This document shows positions 36,640 through 46,884 of a DNA stretch of 64,000 nucleotides, in pieces. Position 1 is the first letter of the stretch; every line of letters begins with the position of its first letter. Location: NCBI GenBank assembly GCA_950022655.1, contig OX465588.1:20322527-20386526 (forward strand), given 5' to 3'. Under the pieces are notes generated by a model, which made no database searches, was not told the origin of the DNA, and was given only the letters and a program-made list of their open reading frames with translations. Source of the stretch: Alentia gelatinosa. Taxonomy: Eukaryota > Annelida > Polychaeta > Phyllodocida > Polynoidae. The position numbers and the translations under genes are program-made.

Positions 36640-37984
36640 GAAGATAATTTCTGCCGTGGTTTACCCATGTTGCTCGACGTGGTACTTTCCATGCAACCAG
36701 AACACGTTCATTAACCTTTCTCAAGTATCCTTAATAGGAATTGGCTCGCCAAATATCCTCTATCCCTATATAGTATTTACCCATTGACGAACAATCTATA
36801 CTTACATACTGCAGCTAGCGGTGCAGTAATTATGAGTTATGTGCCAATGATGACGTGTTCGTCCTAGGCTGATTTTTAATGGACAATACAGTTGGCTAAC
36901 GCACTGTATCAGAAAATTCCACTCCCCTCCTTCACATTGACATCCCCCCATAGCAGAAACTAATCGAAATAACCAGAATTTGATATGCAAATGACCAATT
37001 GACATATCTGTATATATGTAAAAAAGAAAATAGATAAACATACAAAGCCTAAAAACCATTACTAGAGACAAAGTAGCTGTGACAACGAAATACACTAGCT
37101 CCATGTGGATTTTTTAAAGATGAATAGGAAGAACTGTCGAGGTTGCAATCGCAGCAATTTCGAAGCCTGCTAAATGAAAGCATACTACATTAATGCGGCT
37201 AGGGCGTCGCTGTGACGTTGTCGCATAGCAACACTCAGAGTTGCTGTGAAACTGGCGGGAATCTCGAATATACTCCTCTGTACATCGACCTCGTTCCTGA
37301 ATTCACTATCACAAAATCTTTAAGACATACGTGATATTTGCCAAATTGACTTATTTTCATCGAGGACTTTTCCCTCTAATGTTTATGACGCCTTGGTTAA
37401 AGCTAACATTTGCGATGACTAGTCCCCAATTTGACCAAATGTTTTATTACTGATCGTCTTATATAATATGTTTCCTTACATAATTAAAAACTAAAAACAA
37501 AAGAAATATGAGAACAATTAAATCAGAGATATAGATCTTACTTGGTCATATTTATGGACTATTTCCAATAAGATTATGGAAACAGCAAGAGGTTCAACGT
37601 TAGATGTAATTATAAGCAGATCGAAGTTCCTAGAGGCTCAGATTAGAATATTTTCTCTTGGAAAAGCCTGCTTTAGATCACATTTCTAAATCGTCATTTA
37701 ACATGGAGTCATTGCAGGCCATCAACCTCTGTCCTATGCCGTGGAGACCTTAATTCGGAAATGGCAAAGATCACTTATTTCTTAAAGATTTTGCGATACT
37801 GATTTCAGGAACGAAGTCCTTGTACAGAAGAATTATCCAGATCTAATAACAGTAATTAATACCTCTTTCTAAGCAACAGCAATGAAACAAAGGAAAACTG
37901 ACTATAAATTCAAGAACAAATACATCTTTTGAGTAGAATTCTACATAATTCAGTGGCTAAACATAAAAAGCAGGTGAGATTCAG
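36640..37984. other. Unassigned intergenic DNA
   Basis: No gene or repeat recognised. Confidence 0.45.
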
Positions 37985-38325
37985 ACGAGGATGGGTGCGG
38001 TTGTGCGACCTTATTGCCTGCTAAGTACTTTAGTGAGACGCGAGCACAAACAGGCTGGAGCGGGGCCTTGCCTCCTGCTGCTGCCCCCCGCTTCAGTCAA
38101 CAGCCGTCGCCGCTCAGGGACATTTAAATATAGCAGCAAGGGTCTATTTATAGCAGCAGGTAGACGTGTTTATCTATTTAAGGAGCGCACGGAACAAGGA
38201 CCCGCAGCTAAATTTAGCGTCGTCGTTGCTATAAATAACCGTGGCGGAGGGTGTTTTTACGACTTGCCTACAAGGGTGTTTCCTTATGGACTCAGCCTGG
38301 AGAAAACTGAATCTGATTAAGGCCT
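37985..38325 (+). promoter_or_regulatory. GC-rich candidate enhancer/promoter with clustered MEF2-type sites
   Basis: Within about 115 bp there are three perfect YTAWWWWTAR matches: TTAAATATAG at 38124-38133, CTATTTATAG at 38144-38153 and CTATAAATAA at 38229-38238. A CArG-like CTATTTAAGG lies at 38174-38183. The surrounding DNA is GC- and CpG-rich, unlike its flanks. MEF2 and SRF bind such sites in muscle and other regulatory regions of animals. A 109-codon frame (37991-38320) crosses the block but has no recognised domain. Whether it is a regulatory region, an exon or both is open. Confidence 0.4.
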
Positions 38326-39235
38326 GTCACGAAATCAGCGCTCATTATGTCGTCATGGAAACCAATAGTCGGAGTTGATAACATAAAGCGATCAGAGGAG
38401 GGCAGCATGGGGCGCAGTGCTGGCAAACTGAGATACACAAGATGGAGATAAAGGGAGGTGATGGATGGAGTTAGGTATCGAGGACCAAGATCAGTGGATA
38501 ACGGCGAGGGGGAAGCATATAAGGCAGGAAGAAGTCGACGTCGAAGGGATGTGCACGGAAAGGATGAAGGAAGTAAAGGGCAGAAAAGGGACGGAGGGGA
38601 GATACACAGAGATGGGCAGGTGCGAGGGTGAGAGGCTTTGACATTTTAACATCCAAGGGCAAAACTGTCTACCTCCCGGAATCCTGTGAGCAGTTGGATC
38701 CATCCAACACAATTTTTTCAATGGGAAATATTTCAGAGCTCAATAATATTATATCTCATTAGGAAACTTGCTGCACTAACGATAGTACATGTAGTAGATT
38801 CGACGCATAACATTATATACATTGGGGCAAGCGAATCGCAGTACGACATGTAGTATCGCCTCGCCTCCTGTCGGTGAGGGGGGTCGGGATTACAGTGTGG
38901 GAGGAACCAATGTTAGGAGCTCAGGCAGTCCATGACGGGGGCGGCGTGGTGCTAAACATGGTGCACGGGATTTAAAAGATCTTTTGTGTAACATTTCCTT
39001 TATTGAGTTTCAATCAAATTACACTATTGCAACTGTTGAGTCCACAGGAAAGTAACGTACCTGTAGACCATCTAAAGTTAACGAGGCTTAGCATAGATTT
39101 GTGTGTCATCCACCCACCGCGAAATACATATAGATCATCGTTTGTCAAGCATACTTTGCTTCGGACACAACATATATTATACAACTTAGTATCATGTTTG
39201 AGCTCAATAAATAGCAATAAATGAAGACGGCATTT
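38326..39235. other. Unassigned intergenic DNA
   Basis: A purine-rich stretch (38440-38640) on the plus strand gives a long Ser/Pro-rich frame on the minus strand, which I regard as compositional. No gene recognised. Confidence 0.4.
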
Positions 39236-39520
39236 AGGCCCGGCGTCCACCTACTACGATAGAATCGTAGACCTCCCGATATGGCACTGATACAAAATGT
39301 CAAAATCGGTGCCATATCGGGAAGGTGCAAAATCGTAGACATATGTCTAGACAAGCCAATCCACCATGCGTTGTATGGGTTTTTTATCGGTGTCTAATCG
39401 TAGAAACGTGGTCAACTGCCCCAATATCAGGTAACCTTCCGATGCAATTTTAATTTTTTTATCTGGAGGTGCATCGTAGACCATATCGGTGCCATATCGT
39501 AGTAGGTGGACGCCGGGCCT
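39236..39520 (+). mobile_element. MITE of the GGCCCGGCGTCCACCTACTACGAT family, copy 2 (complete)
   Basis: The ends are AGGCCCGGCGTCCACCTACT and, read inward from the right, AGGCCCGGCGTCCACCTACT, a perfect inverted repeat of at least 26 bp. Subterminal words ATCGTAGACCTCCCGATATG and their complements recur inside. The 285-bp element is non-coding. The flanks share TTA/TAA but a target duplication cannot be fixed. Confidence 0.9.
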
Positions 39521-39983
39521 AATTGACTGAAAGAGCAATGGTAGTATTAGAAATGGACGGCAAGGTACATGGCAAAGAGATAATACCTAAATCATGCATA
39601 TCTATAGATGGTATCGAATGAAGGCTGGGACGAGGGATAAAGAACAGAAATGTAAATCGACAGAGAAGATGAAATGTAGGAGCAAACTCTGATTAGTTGA
39701 GGAAGGAGTGCGTTCTGTGTGACTCGCATGGACAGCAAGTAGTACAGGCAAATGGAACTTTGAACAAGGGACAAAGAACTGGAGTGGATTCACATAAGAG
39801 AGTCGTTGAACAGAGCAGGCCATCCGGAAATATATGGGAATAGGACATGAATACCATATATCATATTCAACAAGAGGGACACACTCTATCTCCCCATAGA
39901 GAATACATTGCCTTCAGTGCGACGCTTTGGGAAAACCCTGTCTCTGTTTTGTAGTCAAGAAATATAGGTTTGACACGTCATTT
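39521..39983. other. Unassigned spacer between two MITE copies
   Basis: Purine-rich on the plus strand; no gene recognised. Confidence 0.4.
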
Positions 39984-40246
39984 AGGCCCGGCGTCCACCT
40001 ACTACGATGGAATCGTAGACCTCCCGATATGGCACCGATACAAAATGTCAAAATCGGTGCCATATCGGGAAGGTGCAAAATCGTAGGCATATGTCTAAAC
40101 AAGCCAATCCACCACGCATTGCATGGGTTTTTTTATCGGTGTCTAATCTCAGAAACGTGGTTAACTGCCCCGATATTAAGTCCCCTTCCGACGCGATTTT
40201 GATTTTTTATCGGGAGGTGCATCGTAGGCCATATCGGAGCCATATA
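39984..40246 (+). mobile_element. MITE of the GGCCCGGCGTCCACCTACTACGAT family, copy 3 (3'-truncated)
   Basis: It is colinear with the 39236-39520 copy from its left end through ATCGTAGGCCATATCGG, then stops at about 40246 before the right inverted repeat is reached. Same orientation as copy 2, 463 bp downstream of it. Small differences show that it is an independent or older copy. Confidence 0.85.
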
Positions 40247-42340
40247 AAGAAGTGTATGTTATGGAGTAGTTTATGTAAAACACAGTCATTTACCTAAGAA
40301 AAATTGTTCAGCAATATGAACAAAAGCAGAACGAAAGTTATATGTACCGAAGCAGAGCGGCCGGGTTGATGCCCACTGGACCATAACACAGAAGGCTGCG
40401 AATTGCAACCACACTCTGCTTATAGTTTAGATCCCTTTTTAAATTCATCTTAATTAATATAGAGCTTATATCTAAAGCTAAAGTATATGTAAGGTTGCCA
40501 GTCTACTTCGATTTTGTTCACTTCCCTGCTTTCTCTTTCAGGTTTCCGGGCTGCAATATCTTTTTCACTACAGGGCATCCATGAATGTGTCCTTTAATGA
40601 AACAACTGTAGTTGACTTTAGAAATAATTTCACCCCTGGACCTTTTGTCTCATAAACTTAACATTTGGAACTTGTTGTTCATGCCCCTACGAATATTGCG
40701 TGTTTTTTTTCATGGTCTATATCCTGTGCAATGTCCAATCTTTTACTGTGTACAGGGGTGAGATAAATACAGGAATAAACTTGTTTTGGTCAAAATCTTT
40801 GTTCTCCAACTCGTTTGAAAGCTATGTGATACTCACCACCAATACCAAAGAAAGTTAGATTCGAAAGGTCATCGATATATTTTGGTATTCACTTGTGAAA
40901 TACATTAAAGAAAGAGTTAGAGAACGGGAGTTCTATGGCTTTGTTCAAAAGAGGGGTTTTGAAACATCTTTCTTTAAATTAGGTTCAGAGCGAAAGAGAT
41001 TGATCATAAATAGAACTGAAACCAAAGGGCTAAGTTTAGGCCTGCAGCATGTCACTCTGTATATACACACTTATTTACCTGTTAAAATGGCGATCCAGGA
41101 TTACCTATTGTAAGCAGATGACTTTCAGGGATATATATAATCTCATAAAGTAGTGCCTTTACGCCTGAATTACAACTTAAAGTACAGTAAATAGACAGAG
41201 ACGAAAACTACATTGCACATTTTTATCATCACTTTATTTTGAGCAGCAACGTTTCCAATGTTCTTTTCCGTATGGACATTTTTCACCTGGCATGTATTGT
41301 CTGGAAGACCGTCTTGTCAAGAAACGAAAGCAATAAAGATCTGATGAAAAAGAAACTTGGCTGTCACCTCATTCATATTACTCCGCATCAAACTCATGGA
41401 GAATAACTATGACCAAAACTTGTTGGTTTCTTCTTACTACCTTTCGCCCTTAGAATGATATCATATTTAGATTTTGTGAAGATTTCATGAATATTGCTCT
41501 ATCATTTCTTCGTTAAAACATGTTTGTTAATATTGGAACATTGATGCCTTAAGGCATCATGCATCCTTAAGGGGTTAACCCTGGGACTACCCTTGGCGAA
41601 CACTCCTTAGTTTCATCCTTCTGCTAAGGGATGTAGTAACTATATGTTTCATACCTAGGGTGGTAGATTCGTTATCATGGTTGTTATTTTGTTTCATTTA
41701 TTCAGGAAAAAATACGACATACAGTGCACCATCAATAGGCTTTTTTAAAAGTAGACTGAAATAGACATGTTGGTATAAATATTTATACAAATAAGGACTT
41801 GTAAACATAATCATGCTTTTGATTATTCAGCTCTGCTGTCGTTGATACTATAACATGTTTACTTCGACATGACAAGACATAAACAGGACATGGTACAGAC
41901 AGGACATTACAGGGGCGCGGGGGATAGTTCCGCCTGGGGTGGCCGGGGTATGTGAATTCATGACCAGACAATCCAATTTCCATCAAAGAATGTCCTTAGT
42001 TTTATCTTAAAGTGAGTGTGATTTTCTGTTTTGGGTGTGCCAATGGGCAACATATATTCCATATTTCTGTTGCCTGGTATAATGGGGAGTTTTGGTATTT
42101 CTGAAAGATATTTCCTGAGCTATTGCACGAAAAGCCAATGTCATGAAGTTATTACAAGTTTGAACACGCTTCCATGGAATCGGTAGTTCATTTAGAATTA
42201 TCTAACTCTGACCCCAGTACACTGGACCCCATTGTCTTGCCTATGTCCCAGTACCATAGGTCATTTTCTACCATTCTGCATTACAAAAAAGCGAATTTCG
42301 GGATCTAGGGGTCCAACGAATACACATTTTTTGTAAGCTC
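40247..42340. other. Mostly unassigned, with two partial MITE ends
   Basis: AGGGGTGAGATAAA at about 40755-40768 is a solo end of the family at 21267 and 50422. The piece at about 41450-41578 ends GATGCCTTAAGGCATCAT (41543-41560) and CCTTAAGGGG before TTAA, and matches the right half of the 24497-24871 element. No gene recognised in the rest. Confidence 0.5.
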
Positions 42341-43365
42341 TAAGACCGGGCACCCACCAACGCCGACGCGAGCCGACGCGAGCATATCGTAGCGCGTTGG
42401 GAGGCATATTGTAGCGTATCGGTTCGCGTCGGTGCGCGTCGTAACGTGTTGGGAGGGTGCATGAAAAAGGTACCATGGTCCCGAACCGCATTACCATTAT
42501 ATATTCTAGGTATTCTCAAAATTTCATAATTTTCCATTGATTATTCATATGATTTCCCATTTAAGACCGGGCAACCACCAACGCTGATACATGCTGACGT
42601 GCACCGATACAAAATGACCATATCATAGCGTATCGGTGCGCGTCGGTTCGCGTTGGTGCATGTCGTAACGTGTTGGGAGGGTCATCATTAAACGCCATAA
42701 AATCAACTTGACTGCCTCTTGGTTGTACTGTCTACCAACTTCACTGTCTAATTTTATATATTTCATAATGATATTTAATGAAAAAAATTAGTTCCAATTT
42801 GAAGCATAAAATGATCGATTTGAAACCTTTATCTATTATCAAATTTCACCATATTTGCAGAGTGGTATCATCATTTTATTTTCCAGATATTCTGAAAATT
42901 TCATAATTTTCCATTTAGTGTTTCATATGATTTCCCGTTCAAAGTGTCACTGATACCTTCCGACGCGCACCGTCGCGCACCAACGCGCACCGACGCGCTA
43001 CGACAATCGATACATGATCGTTTGTTGTAGACCCTCTATGATATGGGTTTCTTTTATCGTAGCTTGTCGGTGCCCGTTGGTGCGTTATCGTAGAAACCTG
43101 ACCAACTGCCCCGATATGCACTACGATTTTGCTACGATACAGATTTTGTATCGGGAGGTCAATATCGGCGCGCGTCGGGAGCTCGATGGACACCCCCCCC
43201 CCCCCCACCTAAAGTGTCATCTATACACACCGACGTGCACCAACGCGCTACGACCCTCTACGATATGTTTTTTTTTATCAGTTCGTGTTGGTGCTCGTCG
43301 GTGCACGTCGGTTCGCGTCGGGAGCCCGGTGGACACACCCCCCCCCTTATTTAAGGCCACTTTTA
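42341..43365. repeat. Nested array of GC-rich, CGTCGGTGCGCGTCG-type MITE units
   Basis: Two direct units start with TAAGACCGGGC and CACCAACGC (42341 and 42562) and end with CGTAACGTGTTGGGAGGGT (to 42459 and 42682). AT-rich spacers containing AAATTTCATAATTTTCCATT are duplicated after each. Two further units (about 42950-43200 and 43210-43345) are built from repeated CACCGACGCGC/GCGCGTCGGTG words and end near poly-C tracts at 43192-43206 and 43338-43346. The third unit shares ACCAACTGCCCCGATAT and ATCGGGAGGT with the MITE at 39236. No coding sequence. Confidence 0.7.
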
Positions 43366-43740
43366 CTCTTCTCAAATTAGATTGTTAATAAAAGAAAATG
43401 CCGTCGCGAGTTATTTCCCAGTAAAATATCATTGAATAAAGAGCACATTTGCATGGGAACTGACAAAAAAGTCAAAACCATCGAGGGGTGGTGTCGAGGA
43501 GGGTTAAGACGAGCGGACAGAGTGCAGTCCAGGGTCGACTGTTATTAACTGTCTGTTCTATTCCTGAAGTCGCTCCCAGACGATGAAGTCAAGGGCAGAC
43601 TCATGTATCCAATTACCATTATCAGCAGCTTGGCAGTTACCATGTGTATTATGATATGATGAGATATAAATACAGGAACAATGATGCTCTTGAATGCAGT
43701 TATTTATATACATTGATCTATATGCATGTATATGCAAGTA
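43366..43740. other. Unassigned DNA
   Basis: No gene recognised. May be flanking or internal sequence of the next element. Confidence 0.35.
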
Positions 43741-43744
43741 TAAA

Positions 43745-45090
43745 CCACCATTACCCCAGATCCCCGAATGAAACAAGAGGGAAGCCGGAGTGGGCTAATA
43801 CAATTTTATTAAATTTTATAGGTCTTATTGATATGAATAAGTGGTAATACAATGAATATCAATAATAAGATTAAATGTATAATTGACAGATGTATTTTGT
43901 TGTCAATTATAAACAATTTATGATAACATAATGAAGTTATTATGTAATATTACATAATTATGAAAAACATGTAATAATAAAAGAGGTGTTTCAACAGGGG
44001 GGGCAATGACCACCCCTGACCATAGGCCATGGGTAACCAATTACCAACATCTGCTAAGGTATTGATAACCATGCACTCATGCTATGAATGTTTAGGCGCG
44101 AAGTTTTTGAAATTAAAAACCCAACAAAAAATAACAAAAACACGTTGTTTACATACTAATTTCCTTTTAGTAAACTCGCCTAAAATGCTCATTTAGTAAA
44201 TATCGAGTAACTGAATGTGGTATGTGAGATTTAAAGACTTTATAATAAGGTTTCGAAGGAGAAGAAGTAATGTCTTTCTAAGTTCATCCCAGAAGTCATT
44301 CAAACGAGGCGAGACCCACAGACCTACATTCTGCAGTGTATCTCACATTACCCCTTATCCCTGGATAAAAAAGAGGGGCCCGAAGTGTTCTAATAAAGTT
44401 TTATTTGAATTTCATGTCCTTATCAATGAGAGTAATTAATAAGCATTTATCAATATGAATTATCAATAACAGGAATAAGTAATTGACTGAAGAAGTCAAT
44501 TATTTATCATTTCTTTTAATCTACGTTCTTTAACCTGCATGGACCTCAGCTATTTGGCCGGTGTGAACTGTCCTTGCAGTACAAGGTACAGATTCAATAC
44601 AATAAACACCAGCTTCTCAAACAAAATTTTTCCCTTACATACACATCCTCTGAATCTTATTAACATGTAACATCATGTAAAAGCTAGCAAGTTACACAAA
44701 GTATAAATAACTTGTGTTAAGCTTATAACTATACATTTTGATGCCACTAGTATTAGCTTGGGGATACACTTATTGTATTCATATGATTTGATAGAATAAA
44801 CGATAATAGGCCTACCAATATAGGCAGATGAAAAAATGAGAGGGAGGCTTAATGGGATAGGCTGAGTGATAGGTGTGCGTGGGTGGGTAAAAATTGGATA
44901 CGTGAGTACCGTGCTGAGAGCGAGAAGCGAATGAGGAAGATGAAGCCTGAGCGGAAGTGAGGGAAACGAGCGTGGTGCAAGGATACAGCGGTAGGAGGTG
45001 CCTCAGGGGTGAGAGGGGAAGACACCAGCAGGTGGGGCAGTGACTACTCCCGACCAAAGGCCACGGGAAACCGATTATACAACAAATCCA
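43745..45090 (-). mobile_element. Eroded split-direct-repeat retrotransposon remnant without coding region
   Basis: Two blocks (43749-43870 and 44347-44480) begin CATTACCCC and continue with an ATCCC..GAT/AAAA, GTG..CTAATA and TTTTATT.AATTT pattern. This matches the reverse complement of the B repeat of the intact element (CATTACCCTACCCCCGGATA ... AATAAAATTTTATTTAATTT). Two other blocks (43980-44040 and about 45010-45085) carry GGGG.CA.TGAC.AC.CC, similar to the reverse complement of the A repeat. The order B-A-B-A on this strand is that of A1-B1-A2-B2 with the genes deleted, in reverse. Similarity is moderate, so this is a related, older family. Confidence 0.5.
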
Positions 45091-46595
45091 GTCACCAAGC
45101 ATGGAGACGGTGTTGAATCCATAATATATTGATATTAGTGAGGAATGGTATCAATTGTGTTATGAACTGTGATACTCACTTCTCTTCCGTAGCCACAGTC
45201 AGTGGATTTTCAATTTATATAAATATAAACATTCATATTTTGACCACTGCTCATATGCACGTGGTCATGCTTTTTCTGACACAGTACTCATAGAAGAGCA
45301 ACCAACATTACCGATTATGATAATTACTGATATTTAAAATGTTTATTAAGGGTTCTCAAATATATTCTTGTACCCTTCACATGGCGTTATGATACATGAC
45401 GATTTCACAACAACAGTAGTACTGCATTGAGATAAGGTGGAGCTAAAAACTAGCAATAATGTACAGACGCACATACACGTGTACATATGACCAGTTCTCA
45501 CGAAACGGCAGGAACCACTGTTTTCAGGTTCACCATGTTGTAACTCGTTTAATATTTGAGTTCTACACCCGTTTTCTTTTCCATCAAATAGAGCTCAGTG
45601 AGAGCTACAACACCATATTAGTGTTAGCTTGGTCAATGCATTAAAGAGGACAATATGTTTGAAAACCCACCCATTTTTCAATACTTTTTCTTGCCATAAA
45701 CATGTACACAAACAATATAAATGCAAACCATATTTTTCACTCCCAAATTGCCCACAAGCAAGCTGCCTTATGGCAAACAATATCTTTCAAGTAGAGATTT
45801 ACGTTGCCATTGTTCTCTATCACATTGAATAATGAAAAACATCGTTAACCACTGTTCTGTCAACCCCCTCCGTCGAGAGAACTGGGACTCTCTGACCCCA
45901 CCAGAAGAGTACCCGAAAGTCATGCTACCTCTGGCAGGAAACAGAGACAGAGCCCTGTAGTGGGACCGCACATAGTCCCTCCACCCCTAGCCTGTCCAGC
46001 TGAGTTGAGCAGGCTTCTTATATATACATGTGCTTGGCCTCACTGGGCATGTTGAGAACCCTGCTGGGTCTCCATTGGTTTACCGGTGTGAGACTGGTAC
46101 CCAGCTGACCAGTCAGTTTTACTGGGACCTTTCCCACTACCATAGAACCAGCCCATGCTCTAGGAACCTGCCAGATAGCCAGATAACCCGGTTGCACTGG
46201 TTCTAACACTGTACTAAAAATAGTATGACCAGCACCTCACAGAGTGGCCTGCAGTCGACCACCACGGGTACATTACAAGGCACCTACTTAGGGCGGCCAG
46301 CAATTCACAGAGTGGCTGGTGGCGGACTACCACAGGTGCCCTACAATGTCATCAAAAGATATGATATAGAAAGGGATGATATCCGACTATGGCATGCACC
46401 AGTTTTTTTTATGAGATCTACATGATATGGTGACGTAAAGATAAATTTTAGGGGTCATATTCTTCAAACCACAATTATTAGTCATCTAAGACCGATATCT
46501 TTATAGCAAATTCTTTCTGATATGGAGGAACATCTATACATCAAGATAATACTTCATAAAAGTGTATAGAATGTATTTGAAAAAAAGGTGTCAAA
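45091..46595. other. Unassigned intergenic DNA
   Basis: No gene recognised. A diverged direct repeat of about 40 bp (CACAGAGTGGC ... CTACAA) occurs at 46234 and 46301. Confidence 0.4.
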
Positions 46596-46884
46596 ACCAC
46601 CCCTCTCATAAGATCCCACACTCTCTAAGTGGTATTCTGTACTCTCACTACGTTCTATGGGAGAAAAATCCTTTACGAACTAGGGTTAGAGCCTTGAGAA
46701 TCCACTAGCCTGCCTCCCGTGCTAACGATGTACATCATTGCAATCCAAAGATTCCTATAATCTCAATGATGCCACCTAGCGGGAATACTGTGTGCCAGTG
46801 GATTCTCAAGGCTCTAAGCCTAGTTTGCTAAGAATTTGCACAGAATACCACTTAGAGAGTGTAAGATCTTATGAGAGGGGTGGT
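46596..46884. mobile_element. Long inverted-repeat MITE
   Basis: The left arm has ACCACCCCTCTCATAAGATC and CACTCTCTAAGTGGTATTCT. The right arm reverse-complemented has ACCACCCCTCTCATAAGATC and CACTCTCTAAGTGGTATTCT. An inner pair AGAGCCTTGAGAATCCACT / AGTGGATTCTCAAGGCTCT extends the palindrome. The loop is non-coding. Arms are almost identical, suggesting a fairly recent insertion or hairpin maintenance. Confidence 0.85.

Noticed and set aside
38471..38721. Minus-strand Ser/Pro/Leu-rich frames
   Set aside because: They arise from a purine-rich stretch on the plus strand; no domain or signal supports them.
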